DNA from: an uncultured Clostridium sp.
Lineage (GTDB): Bacteria; Bacillota; Clostridia; Clostridiales; Clostridiaceae
NCBI GenBank assembly: GCA_934746015.1
Contig: CAKVEW010000001.1
Coordinates: forward strand, 1-64,000
Length of the DNA: 64,000 bases
Reading direction: 5' to 3'
Shown here: positions 37,269 through 45,453 of the stretch, in pieces
Layout of the letters: the number at the start of each line of letters is the position of its first letter
How positions within the stretch are numbered: the first letter of the stretch is position 1
Notes under the pieces: model-generated
Seen by the model: the letters and a program-made list of their open reading frames with translations, nothing else
The model's database searches: none
Told to the model about the DNA's origin: nothing
Program-made: the position numbers and the translations under genes

Positions 37269-38391
37269 CTATATTTCTCCTTAGTAATTGAAATGATGGT
37301 TGAGCAATTTCCCAATTTTCCCTTATATCTGCATCAGAAGGGTGTAAATACATATTCATAGTTGTCTGTATCTGTGAATGACCTAAACGTTCTTGTACCT
37401 GCTTTATATCTTTAGTCGATTGGTAATATATAGTTGCATGAGTGTGTCTTAAAAGATGTGCATGAACATCAATTCCTGTTTTCTTTTTAAGTCTTTTGAA
37501 TAAGTCACTAACATCTTGATACTCCAATGGCTGACCTTTATTTTTACCTCTTAGTTTTGCAAATACAAAGTTTGTGTCTATATCTAATTCATCTAAAACA
37601 TCATAAGCATAATCATCAAATAAATCTATCAATTCTTGAGATATATGTATCTCTCTTTCTCCTGTTTTTAAACTTGCACCATTAGGAAGTTCTCCTCTAT
37701 CAACCAACTTGATTCTATGTCCCTTATTATGGTCAAATATAATATCCTCTATGAATAAAGATAGGGCTTCGCCTATTCGCAGTCCTGTCTCAAATAACAA
37801 CTTTATTAAAAATTCATCTCTAATATTAGTTGTTGCATTATAAATCTTTTGTGTTTCTTCTTTTGTTAGAACTTTTACTTTACGTCTTGGTTCTTTAATT
37901 TTCAATATATTCTTATTTGTCGGTTTATCTTTATTTACATGATATAAAAAGTCTTTGTATTGCGTATTACCACCTGTAAACACTTGTTTCATAAGTTTAT
38001 CAATCATGTCATTATTTATTTCTTCTGTCCTATATAAATAATCATAAAAGTTAGTTACAACTGTTATAGTTAGATTTACAGTCTTTTCAGTTCTTTTGGC
38101 TTTTGTTGGCTTTATACTAATTGTTTTATTACTTTGATGTGGATTTCTAAGCCATCCTACAAAATCTGATAGTATGCATATATTAACATTTTTATAATCT
38201 ATATCTATTTCTTTGAGATACTCAAAATATAGTTTTAAGGAATAACAATAAGTCTTTTGAGTATTAAAACTCTTTCCACTAACATCTATATATTTCAAAT
38301 ATTTTGCTACTGGTAGTATTGGCAATCCATTATCTTCAACTAACAAATATCTTCTTTGATAAGTATCTAACTTTACTTCTTGTACTTTCAT
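37258..38391 (-). CDS. tnpA: Tn554-type TnpA tyrosine recombinase
   Basis: 377 residues. N-terminal SAM-like domain with KTYCYSLKLYFEYLKE, catalytic domain with ETGLRIGEALSLF (Arg), HAHLLRHTHATIYY (His, Arg) and LGHSQIQTTMNMYLHPSD (His, Tyr). All catalytic positions present. Acts with TnpB and TnpC to cut and join element ends. Confidence 0.9.
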   Translation of the reverse strand: MKVQEVKLDTYQRRYLLVEDNGLPILPVAKYLKYIDVSGKSFNTQKTYCYSLKLYFEYLKEIDIDYKNVNICILSDFVGWLRNPHQSNKTISIKPTKAKRTEKTVNLTITVVTNFYDYLYRTEEINNDMIDKLMKQVFTGGNTQYKDFLYHVNKDKPTNKNILKIKEPRRKVKVLTKEETQKIYNATTNIRDEFLIKLLFETGLRIGEALSLFIEDIIFDHNKGHRIKLVDRGELPNGASLKTGEREIHISQELIDLFDDYAYDVLDELDIDTNFVFAKLRGKNKGQPLEYQDVSDLFKRLKKKTGIDVHAHLLRHTHATIYYQSTKDIKQVQERLGHSQIQTTMNMYLHPSDADIRENWEIAQPSFQLLRRNIDDR

Positions 38392-38569
38392 CTTCTGTTC
38401 ACCTTCTTTATGCTTATCTTTCCCTACATTTTATATACTATACAATCTACTCTTATTTCTTATTCTCTATTTAATACGTTTAGTATATAAAAATAAATAT
38501 AGGATTAAATAGTTTATTATACTAACTATCCCATATTTATTTTACTCTATTTAATATAAGTGCCAAACT
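38392..38569 (-). other. Subterminal repeat region of the Tn554-like element
   Basis: Between tnpA and its end lie two direct repeats of CTCTATTTAATA (38465-38476 and 38535-38546, plus strand) and an inverted repeat in which AAATAAATATAGGAT (near 38490-38505) faces ATCCCATATTTATTT (near 38528-38543). These are likely recombinase arm-binding sites, with the tnpA promoter inside. Confidence 0.5.
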
Positions 38570-38590
38570 CTTACTAAAGTTCACCTCCTT
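38570..38590 (-). repeat. Right direct repeat of the Tn554-like element
   Basis: Minus strand AAGGAGGTGAACTTTAGTAA plus G; differs from the 34775 copy at two positions. Beyond it (38591-38730) is AT-rich chromosomal-looking DNA with a possible TAAAAT -10 just upstream of the repeat and no gene. Confidence 0.65.
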
Positions 38591-38730
38591 TCATTTTATA
38601 CACTTTTTAATGTACAACAAGTTATTAATTCACATTATTTCAAAATTTATAAATAAAAATATTGTATATTTCTTTTTAAGGAATATGATATTTCATAAGT
38701 ATATTTTTTATTAACTTCAATGATACAGTA

Positions 38731-39207
38731 TTATTCAATTAATTTAACTCTATCAACTTCATATTTATCACTTAAAAGTTCTAATTTTCCTGTTAAATGA
38801 GGAACGTCCTTTAAATAATCACTTGTATAATAGAACTCATATTCATATTCACCTTGTAAATCTTTATCAATATTCCCGTACCATACCATTTGTTCCCTTC
38901 TATCATTTTCCCCAATAGTAAATGTAGTTTTCCAATTTTCTTTTGCTACTGACTTATCATCTTTAAAAGAATCCCATACTACCTTACCATCTTTAATAAG
39001 GCGAAAATCAAAAGTGTGAGTCGTAGGATATTCTAAACTTATTTCTTTATTTGAATTATTATTAATGTAGAAAGACATATACCTATTATCCTTAAATTCT
39101 AATGTATATTCTATGTCGGATAATTTTGTCTGTTTTTTTTCTGAACAACCAACTACACCTATCATAAAAATTACTAATATAATTAATAATATAATTTTCT
39201 TATTCAT
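38731..39207 (-). CDS. Lipoprotein with BsuPI-like (intracellular proteinase inhibitor) domain
   Basis: 158 residues. Lipoprotein signal with lipobox GVVGC. The domain shows SFYINNNSNKEISLEYPTTH, DFRLIKDGKVVWDSFKD and a final Tyr-rich strand, the BsuPI fold. The anchor puts it outside the cell, unlike the classical intracellular inhibitor. ATG 39207 has AAGGGATATG upstream; the longer frame to 39225 lacks a site. Confidence 0.8.
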   Translation of the reverse strand: MNKKIILLIILVIFMIGVVGCSEKKQTKLSDIEYTLEFKDNRYMSFYINNNSNKEISLEYPTTHTFDFRLIKDGKVVWDSFKDDKSVAKENWKTTFTIGENDRREQMVWYGNIDKDLQGEYEYEFYYTSDYLKDVPHLTGKLELLSDKYEVDRVKLIE

Positions 39208-39289
39208 GTTATCATATCCCTTCATATATTTTTAAATAAGTCATTTTATATTTTTTATTTTATCTAAATTTTCTCTTAATCTTTTATTT

Positions 39290-39421
39290 TCATCTTAAAT
39301 TATTTTTCTTTTTTATATCAATATAATCTTCTTTTACCATTCCGTATAAATAATAATCACAATATGTATTTACCATTTTCCCATTACGGATAAGCCCTTC
39401 ACCTTTAAAGCCTCCTTTAAG
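39290..39421 (-). pseudogene. C-terminal relic of a RimJ/RimL-type GNAT
   Basis: One frame reads VVKLKGGFKGEGLIRNGKMV, then YYLYGMVKEDYID and a Lys-rich end with stop at 39290. This is the last quarter of a RimL-type acetyltransferase. A frame slip near 39425 separates it from an SNKR stub; the rest is gone. Confidence 0.5.
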
Positions 39422-39568
39422 CTTTACAACCTCTTATTACTTATAATTATACAGGTTGCATTTTATACTTCAACATATCAAGGTAATAACTTTATTTCTA
39501 TATATTAGAAAACACCTTGCATTACGAGGTAAATGCCAATATAATTAAAATTGGGGGTGATTAAATAT

Positions 39569-39886
39569 TTGGATAAAGAACTGCTTAAAGGATTTTTAGA
39601 TATATTAATATTATCTTTATTAAGTAAAAGGGATATGTACGCTTATGAAATATCTAAAGTTATTATGGAATATTCAAATAGCTCAATAACTATAGGGGAA
39701 GGTACACTATATCCTGCATTAAAAAGATTTTGCGACAATGGGTACTTAGAATTTTACTGGATTCAAAGAGATAATAACTCAGTTAAAAGAAAATACTATA
39801 GGCTTACAACAAAAGGGGTGGACTATCTTACTTATAAAAAGAATGAATATGAAAAAATCAAATCATTAATAGAAAATATTGTTTAG
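39569..39886 (+). CDS. PadR-family transcriptional regulator
   Basis: 105 residues with a TTG start: GGGGGTGAT lies 7 nt before it and the protein then begins DKELLKGFLDILILSLLSKR as PadR proteins do. The winged helix includes EGTLYPALKRFCDNGYLE and KRKYYRLTTKG. It precedes a truncated gene that once was probably its regulated partner. The 340-bp gap before it holds a GNAT relic and little else. Confidence 0.88.
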   Translation: MDKELLKGFLDILILSLLSKRDMYAYEISKVIMEYSNSSITIGEGTLYPALKRFCDNGYLEFYWIQRDNNSVKRKYYRLTTKGVDYLTYKKNEYEKIKSLIENIV

Positions 39887-39901
39887 ATAGGAGGAGTTAA
39901 T

Positions 39902-40057
39902 ATGAATCGAATATGTAAATATGCTAAAAAATCAGCAAGTAAATTGGATATGCCATTAAAAGAAAGAAGGGAACTAGAACTTCAATTTATTGACCACATT
40001 ACTGAGCTTTATAACAATTTTAATATAATTCGAAGTAAAAGGGGGTTGTCGCACTAA
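39902..40057 (+). pseudogene. Truncated PadR partner (N-terminal fragment)
   Basis: 51 codons after a strong AGGAGG site, 15 bp past the PadR stop. MNRICKYAKKSASKLDMPLK then ERRELELQFIDHITELYNN resembles the start of permease-prefix/HAAS-like proteins usually encoded beside PadR. The frame runs into the hairpin at 40040 and stops. The body of the gene is missing. Confidence 0.55.
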
Positions 40058-40078
40058 TAAATTAGTGCACAGCCCCAT
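40040..40078. terminator. Strong bidirectional hairpin terminator
   Basis: GGGGTTGTCGCACTAAT-AA-ATTAGTGCACAGCCCC, with U/A-rich flanks on both strands. It lies between the truncated PadR partner and the MBL relic. Confidence 0.85.
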
Positions 40079-40088
40079 CTTTTACTCC

Positions 40089-40693
40089 CTATAATAAAAT
40101 TACATGTGGTATTATATCAGAATCATGATTTGCTAAAGATTCCAAACAATTCTCATTCATGCTCTGCTCTCTAATCCATTCCAATGATTTATACCTTCCC
40201 ACCACTTTTTCTTGTAACGCACAAAAGAATTCTTTGTTGCACATTTTACCTCTTCAGAGGATACCATAATTTTTTTTGCATCCTTTACCAATTCTAATCC
40301 ATTAGCATGATCACAATCTAAATGTGTTAACAAAACATAATCAATGTCTGATGGATTAATTCCAATTTTTATTAACTGTTCATCTATGGCAGCACCTTTT
40401 TTTAATTTCCCCTGATTTACTATATAAAGAAGTGGTGAACCTAAAGACTTAATCTGTGCTTTTTTATCAAATTCTCCTTTTGGACTCATATTCCTATGCC
40501 ATCCACAGTCAACTAATATTTTCCCATTTGGATGCTCAATAAGATATGCAGAAACAGGAAGCCATATTCTGTTTTCTTTTCTTGTTGTTAATCCAGATGC
40601 CTTTATAATATTACAATGTTCCCCTCCAAAGGGTAAATATGGTGATACACGTACTTCTCCTACATGAAATACATGAATCTTAATTTTTCCCAT
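40089..40693 (-). pseudogene. MBL-fold hydrolase (AHL-lactonase-like) with internal deletion
   Basis: From ATG 40693 (AAAGGAAG site) the frame gives a metallo-beta-lactamase fold with LTHLDCDHANGL (HxHxDH-type site) and proceeds to KKKWWEGINHW, then stops at 40157. A shifted frame just beyond gives MNENCLESLANHDSDIIPHV, the normal C-terminus of this lactonase-like family. About 80 residues between the two parts are missing, including the later metal-binding His region. The 178-residue product is unlikely to be active. Confidence 0.65.
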
Positions 40694-40697
40694 ATTA

Positions 40698-41324
40698 CTA
40701 CTTCCTTTCTGGTATTCCATTAATAGCTTTTGCAAATTTTCTAGTAATGCTTCGAGGTGAGAGTCTTGATCCAATATTCATAATATTAGTTGGCATTCCA
40801 TAATAAGCCACTACTTTCCCCTTCATCATTTTATTGTATCCATATCTTGCAACAGCTTCTGCTGATGCAGGTTTAAAGAAAGTAAACATTTTTGAATTTT
40901 TCATTTCAGCTGCTTTTTCAAAACCTGTAGCAGTTGGTCCTGGACAAAGTGCAGTAACTGTTACTCCTGTTCCCTTTAATTCTTCTGCAACTGCCTCTGA
41001 AAAAGATAATACATATGCTTTTGTAGCATAATAAATTGACATATTAGGACCAGCACAAAATGCTGCATTATTAACAAGATTATCTACTATATATCCCTCT
41101 TCAGTTGTCTTTTCATACAAATCCTTTGCAGCATCTATATTACTCAAATCCATAGATATCACTACAACAGATATACTATAGTCTTTTTCAAACTCTATCT
41201 TTATTTTCTCCAATTTTCCCTGATTTCTTGCAACTAAAATAAGATTATGCTTATTTCTAGCAAAAACCTTTGCTATTTCATATCCAATTCCACCAGTTGC
41301 TCCTGTAACTAAAGTATACTTCAC
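40698..41324 (-). pseudogene. Short-chain dehydrogenase with in-frame internal deletion
   Basis: GTG start after GGAGGGG. 208 residues against about 260 for the family. The NAD site TGATGGIG and the YYATK motif (YxxxK) are present, but VDNLVNNAAFCAGPNMSIYY joins the NNAG segment straight to the block before YxxxK, removing about 50 residues with the catalytic Ser. The frame stays open, so a protein may be made, but catalysis is doubtful. It precedes the damaged MBL gene by 4 bp. Confidence 0.65.
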
Positions 41325-41639
41325 TTAATCCCCTCCTTATAAACTAAGTCTACCTATTTCTAAATACATAATCCAATACAAACTTTAAAGAAATGTACAA
41401 AAGAAGGGTGATGTATCAAATAAATTCCATATATCACTCTTCTAATTCTTCATAATCAATTGTCTTAAGTATGTTTGAAATAATAGAATAAACTCCTTTA
41501 TATCATTAAATTATCTGCATAAGGTATTAAAAATTTTTCGTGGTTAAAGTATATCATAATTTTTTTGTTAAAACACTCAACAATGTAATTACTTTCCAGT
41601 AACAAGAATATAATAATACCAATATTATCCAATTTTATA

Positions 41640-41668
41640 TTGACATTGAAATTATTCAGAGATATCAT
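41640..41668 (+). promoter_or_regulatory. Promoter upstream of the flavodoxin gene
   Basis: TTGACA (41640-41645), 17-bp spacer, TATCAT (41663-41668), giving a leader of about 130 nt. The rest of the 480-bp gap 41325-41808 holds a weak hairpin at 41402-41443 (AGAAGGGTGAT/ATCACTCTTCT) and no gene. Confidence 0.7.
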
Positions 41669-41808
41669 TTTGTTAAATAATTAAACAACCTTAACTAAAT
41701 ATTTAGAAAAACAATTACTATAGAAAAAAGAAGATAATGTGAAATATAAAAAATTAGAGAACTTATTCTTTCAGCATCAAATGAAATTATATATAGGAGA
41801 TGAATTAT

Positions 41809-42288
41809 ATGAATACATTAATAGTTTTTTCAAGTAAACATGGGTGTACTGAAAAATGTGCATACTTTTTAGCTAAGGAACTTAAGGATAAACCAGATAT
41901 TGTAAATTTTAAAAACTATAAGGATGTAAACTTATCCTTATACCATAAAGTTATTATTGGTGGATCAATATATATGGGTAAAATACAGAAGGAAGTATCA
42001 GAGTTTTGTTCAAAAAACTTAGAAGAACTAAAAGAAAAAAATATTGGTTTATTTATTTGTGGAATGCAAGAAGGTGATTCAATTAATACGGAAATTAATC
42101 AAAACTTTCCAAAGGAGTTAATAGAAATGGCTACTGTAATAAAACATTTTGGAGGAGAATTTAATTTTAGCAAAATGAATTTTTTTGAAAAGTTAATAGT
42201 TAAAATCATAGCAAAAATCTCTTCTAATAAATCAAATATATTAAATGATAATATTAATAGCTTTGCTAAAACAATGAATTCTATTTAA
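41809..42288 (+). CDS. Flavodoxin-domain protein
   Basis: 159 residues. FSSKHGCTEKCAYFLA is the FMN phosphate loop, VIIGGSIYMGKIQKEV and IGLFICGMQEGD the next flavin loops, as in HemG-like and other small flavodoxins of clostridia. A redox carrier or NADPH-independent oxidase; partner unknown. GGAG is adjacent to ATG 41800 and 9 nt from ATG 41809, so the latter is chosen. Confidence 0.85.
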   Translation: MNTLIVFSSKHGCTEKCAYFLAKELKDKPDIVNFKNYKDVNLSLYHKVIIGGSIYMGKIQKEVSEFCSKNLEELKEKNIGLFICGMQEGDSINTEINQNFPKELIEMATVIKHFGGEFNFSKMNFFEKLIVKIIAKISSNKSNILNDNINSFAKTMNSI

Positions 42289-42297
42289 AAGTAATAA

Positions 42298-42342
42298 GAT
42301 CATCTGAATTTTTAATAATATAATTCAGATGATCACTTTTTA
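42298..42342. terminator. Bidirectional terminator
   Basis: GATCATCTGAATT pairs perfectly with AATTCAGATGATC around an 11-nt loop; U run follows. Shared by the flavodoxin gene and the convergent PHP gene. Confidence 0.9.
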
Positions 42343-43173
42343 TTATAATTCATGATATATAGGTTTCATATTTTCAAAAGTACAATAATATTGAAAACCT
42401 AATTTCTTTAACTCTAATTTAGTTTCTTCTATATAAGCCCCTAAATCTTCCTTCACGTGACTATCACTACCTATTGTAATAATTTTCCCACCTAAATCCT
42501 TATAAATTTTTAATATTTCTCGTGATGGTGTTAAATCATCAAGTTCATATCTATGGGAAGAAGTGTTTACTTCTATACCTTTCCCATCCTCAATAATATA
42601 TTTAAGAATTTGAATCACCTTATCCCTGTTATTAGAAAATTCAAATCCATCATTTTCATCATATCGCCTCATTAAATCCATATGTCCAATAACACTATAG
42701 TCATGATAATTTTGTACTAAATTATACATTTCTTCATAGTATAAATCATAATATTCTTTTTCTGTTTTTCCCTTTTGAAATTCTCTAATCCAAAATTCTT
42801 GGTTATTAATTTGATGAATCGATAAAATAACAAAGTCCATAGGATATAAATCAAATATTCTTTTAAAATCTTTAATTGTATGCATTTGCATACCAAATTC
42901 AAGACCTTTTTTGATTTTAATTTTATCAAAATATTTTTCTTGCAATCTCTCTATTTCTTTAAAGTATAACGGATAATTGACATTGGAAATAGGTCTATTT
43001 TCATCATACTTAATATTTTTATAGTTGTCCCAATCTAACTTAATGCCGTAATCAACATGGTCAGTAAAACAAATCTCCCTTATCCCTAATTTTATTGCAT
43101 CTTTAATAACATCTTCCATTATATATTTAGAATCATCGCTAAAATTTGTATGAACATGATAATCGCAAATCAT
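42343..43173 (-). CDS. PHP-domain phosphatase, histidinol-phosphatase like
   Basis: 276 residues. Metal sites are visible: DYHVHTNFSDDS (HxH), CFTDHVDYG, GLEFGMQ, SIHQI, IGHMDLMRRY, and the last TIGSDSHVKEDLG. This is a HisK/HisJ-type PHP phosphoesterase. No histidine genes lie nearby, so another sugar or nucleotide phosphate could be the substrate. AAAGGAG precedes the ATG. Confidence 0.88.
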   Translation of the reverse strand: MICDYHVHTNFSDDSKYIMEDVIKDAIKLGIREICFTDHVDYGIKLDWDNYKNIKYDENRPISNVNYPLYFKEIERLQEKYFDKIKIKKGLEFGMQMHTIKDFKRIFDLYPMDFVILSIHQINNQEFWIREFQKGKTEKEYYDLYYEEMYNLVQNYHDYSVIGHMDLMRRYDENDGFEFSNNRDKVIQILKYIIEDGKGIEVNTSSHRYELDDLTPSREILKIYKDLGGKIITIGSDSHVKEDLGAYIEETKLELKKLGFQYYCTFENMKPIYHEL

Positions 43174-43217
43174 AAATATCTCCTTTTCTTTGTTAGTATG
43201 TTCTTCTCTTTTTAAAA

Positions 43218-43409
43218 CTACATATATTTAATCCAATAATAAAGCACATAGAACCAACTCATTAATCCGTGAACAACAGCCCATAGAATAGACTTCCATG
43301 CTGTATAAGAAATAACAATTGCTAAACAAGATCCAAAAGAAATTCCATTTTTAACTGTAGTTTTTACAGTATTGTTATAATTACTAGATTTATCCCTTTT
43401 CCACCCCAT
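43218..43409 (-). CDS. Small membrane protein
   Basis: 63 residues: a polar N-terminus (MGWKRDKSSNYNNTVKTT) and one or two hydrophobic segments (GISFGSCLAIVISYTAWKSI, AVVHGLMSWFYVLYYWI). AGGGGGAG lies before the ATG. It is a small conserved-looking protein of unknown function in a run of minus genes. Confidence 0.7.
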   Translation of the reverse strand: MGWKRDKSSNYNNTVKTTVKNGISFGSCLAIVISYTAWKSILWAVVHGLMSWFYVLYYWIKYM

Positions 43410-43435
43410 TATTACTCCCCCTATATAATAAATTT

Positions 43436-43951
43436 CTATAATAAATCTATCTTTTTTTCAAAGCCAAATTCATGAAGAACTAAATTATTATCAATTACTT
43501 CATCATAAATTCCATCAACCTTTTCAAATCCTGCTTTCTTATAAAGATTTATTGCTGGATAATTTTCATCAACAACAAAAAGCCTTAAATATTCCACATT
43601 CATTTCTTTTGAAAGTTCCATTACTTTATTAAGTACAATAGAGCCAATTCCTTTTCTCAAATACTTAACATTTACCCCTAGCTTTTCAATATATAATGCC
43701 CTAGCAGTATTATCTTTCCAATTTACACTATCATCTCCTATATTAGAATAGGATAAAGTAAAGGCAGAAATTATTTCATCATTATCAAGCAAAATATAAA
43801 GTTGATTGTTTTCAATATCTAATTGAAAAAACTCACATGGATAAATTTCATCCCAAATATTAATATTATTGCTATTCATATTTTTAATAATTTCTTTATA
43901 CATATTCTTCAATTGTGATAAATCATCCATAATTGCTAGTCTCAATTCCAT
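43436..43951 (-). CDS. GNAT family N-acetyltransferase
   Basis: 171 residues; EKLGVNVKYLRKGIGSIVLN (acetyl-CoA loop) and VDENYPAINLYKKAGFEKVD. CGGAGG precedes ATG 43951. Substrate unknown. Confidence 0.9.
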   Translation of the reverse strand: MELRLAIMDDLSQLKNMYKEIIKNMNSNNINIWDEIYPCEFFQLDIENNQLYILLDNDEIISAFTLSYSNIGDDSVNWKDNTARALYIEKLGVNVKYLRKGIGSIVLNKVMELSKEMNVEYLRLFVVDENYPAINLYKKAGFEKVDGIYDEVIDNNLVLHEFGFEKKIDLL

Positions 43952-44056
43952 ATATATGACCTCCGAAAATTATTCTCCAATCAAACTAATCTTTAAAGTT
44001 CAAAATAGATTTAAATTCTTCCTTACTTATAATTTAATATATACTGACATCTACTC

Positions 44057-44776
44057 TCAATATACTTCCTTTTTACTTACATAGTCATCAAATTTATACT
44101 CTTCAACCTTTCCTTTAAATATGGATTCATCTTCATCATTAAATAGTATATATTCATATGCTCTTGCACTATATCCTGAATAATCTGATATCCTATTAAA
44201 TTTTAATTCTTCATCTATACTTAAAGTTCTATTTTCTTTTGCATTTAATATAATTTCATTTTTCAAGGTAATATACTCTTCTTTAATATCATCCTTTACT
44301 AAATATGGTGACTTTACTTTTATATAAAAATTTTGAGTAGAATTACTACAATTCTTTAAATTAATAATTCCATTTACAGTTACTTTACTTTCATTCTTAT
44401 CAAAATTCACTAAGCTTTGTTCTCTATCAAAATATATTGAATTTAAATCTTTTGAAAATCCTTTATAAAATTTAATACAACAACTCCACATTGCATGGAA
44501 AATAAGCATTAATAATATGGTTGTAATAAATCTCCTAAAGGTTGTCTTTATCAAAGAATTTTCTTTAATTTCATTAAGATATTTTAAGCAATAATATATT
44601 CCTAATATAATTATTAATCCAGAATAGCTAAATCTCCAGCTATCACCTCTAATTGGTTTAAATATTCTTTCTACAAACAAATCTGGATTATTGTTACTAT
44701 TTCCCATTAATAAAAATATTACTAATATCCCTAAATAACAAAGTAACCTTTTCTTATTTTTAGATAGCTTATTCAA
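44057..44776 (-). CDS. Hypothetical membrane-anchored protein
   Basis: 239 residues. Three hydrophobic segments in the first 110 residues (LLCYLGILVIFLLMG, YSGLIIILGIYYCL, RFITTILLMLIFHAMW) then a beta-rich soluble domain (VTVNGIINLKNCSNSTQNFY, KSPYLVKDDIKEEYITLKN) probably outside the membrane. No family recognised. GGAGGAG precedes the ATG. Confidence 0.72.
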   Translation of the reverse strand: MNKLSKNKKRLLCYLGILVIFLLMGNSNNNPDLFVERIFKPIRGDSWRFSYSGLIIILGIYYCLKYLNEIKENSLIKTTFRRFITTILLMLIFHAMWSCCIKFYKGFSKDLNSIYFDREQSLVNFDKNESKVTVNGIINLKNCSNSTQNFYIKVKSPYLVKDDIKEEYITLKNEIILNAKENRTLSIDEELKFNRISDYSGYSARAYEYILFNDEDESIFKGKVEEYKFDDYVSKKEVY

Positions 44777-44915
44777 AAATACTCCTCCATTTAAATATTG
44801 ATATTTATTTATGTTTCATTATCTATTTATCATTCTCCAATTAATTATAACATTTTTTCCCATAATTTTATTTTTAATTCTTAAAGAAAATTTTATTAAT
44901 TTTCTCCAATAAAAA

Positions 44916-45038
44916 AGGATATAGATATTATATTCTTTGCGACCTCGCAGGCTCCAAGTCGCCAGAATATAATATCTATATCCTCTAGTACTGAAGGAAA
45001 GGAAATAAAATAAAATAAAAGACACCTCGGTGTCTTTT
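44916..45038 (+). repeat. Variable-arm hairpin element, copy 1
   Basis: 21-bp perfectly complementary arms (44916-44936 and 44964-44984) enclose a 27-nt loop, TTGCGACCTCGCAGGCTCCA followed by AGTCGCC. After the arm come TACTGAAGG and a terminator-like AAAAGACACC/GGTGTCTTTT hairpin (45017-45038). The arms share no sequence with the other copies (48268, 55489), while loop and tail are conserved. Confidence 0.75.
45017..45038 (-). terminator. Terminator of the gene at 45073
   Basis: AAAAGACACC-GA-GGTGTCTTTT on the minus strand, followed by ATTTTATTTTATTTC. The same stem sequence is present at copy 2 of the hairpin family (48271-48289). Confidence 0.75.
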
Positions 45039-45045
45039 CCTTCTT

Positions 45046-45098
45046 CCATAGTCATAATAGCAACTAAGACGCTTATAAACCTTTCTTCAGTATTACTT
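45046..45098. repeat. 53-bp exact duplicate of part of the ThiM-like gene
   Basis: Identical to 48518-48570 inside the ThiM-like gene, same orientation. Here it supplies the last eight codons and stop of the gene at 45073, read in a different frame from the ThiM one. Confidence 0.9.
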
Positions 45099-45453
45099 TT
45101 GAACTTTCTGCATAATTATCAATGTAATATGGTAATATTTCTTCTATGCTATTTCCATCTAAAGAAAACCAAGTTATTTTTTCAATAACATCACATAAAC
45201 TTTTGTCATTAAACACTTTAGCATTTAGAATATCCTCTAATTTAGCATATTCATATGCTTGTGAACCATCTGACACTAATCCATACCAATATACTTCCTT
45301 ATCTCTATTTTTCTTATCTGGCATTTTCCCAAGCCAACAATCTTCATATTTTGTATCATTATCAATACAAAAGTTCATTTCAATACATGAATTATATTTT
45401 GCTAAATCACTATTTAATACTGTTATTAAATCCTGCAATTTAAGTTTTGCCAA
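45073..45453 (-). CDS. Hypothetical protein with rearranged C-terminus
   Basis: About 126 residues from a TTG start (GGGGGGAG 5 nt upstream) that overlaps the end of the upstream fragment. LKLQDLITVLNSDLAKYNSC, then KEVYWYGLVSDGSQAYEYAK; a family of small proteins of unknown function. The final KVILKKGL is encoded by a duplicated piece of the ThiM-like gene, so the original C-terminus was lost or replaced. Confidence 0.6.
   Translation of the reverse strand: MAKLKLQDLITVLNSDLAKYNSCIEMNFCIDNDTKYEDCWLGKMPDKKNRDKEVYWYGLVSDGSQAYEYAKLEDILNAKVFNDKSLCDVIEKITWFSLDGNSIEEILPYYIDNYAESSKVILKKGL

Larger units (their letters stand above)
34775..38590 (-). mobile_element. Tn554-like transposon (tnpA-tnpB-tnpC) without evident cargo
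   Basis: Three contiguous minus genes match the Tn554 order: two large tyrosine recombinases and a small coiled-coil protein. The unit is bounded by 21-bp direct repeats (34775-34795 and 38570-38590, 19 of 21 identical), as expected of attachment-site cores made by tyrosine recombinases. If the ends are right, no cargo is carried and the element separates a promoter-like region (38590-38700) from the leader of the UvrA-like gene. The alternative is that the UvrA-like gene is cargo and the far end lies below 32.4 kb; I found no third repeat there. Confidence 0.65.

Noticed and set aside
41402..41443. AGAAGGGTGAT/ATCACTCTTCT hairpin as a terminator
   Set aside because: It lies upstream of both neighbouring genes in their own orientation and lacks a U run; left as a minor note.
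44916..44984. T-box, known riboswitch or CRISPR repeat as explanation of the hairpin family
   Set aside because: No AGGGTGGNACCGCG T-box core, no regular direct-repeat/spacer array and no downstream gene class shared by the copies.
44819..45055. Minus-strand 78-codon ORF across hairpin copy 1
   Set aside because: It runs through the two arms of the hairpin and the terminator, has no ribosome binding site and starts in the duplicated ThiM piece.
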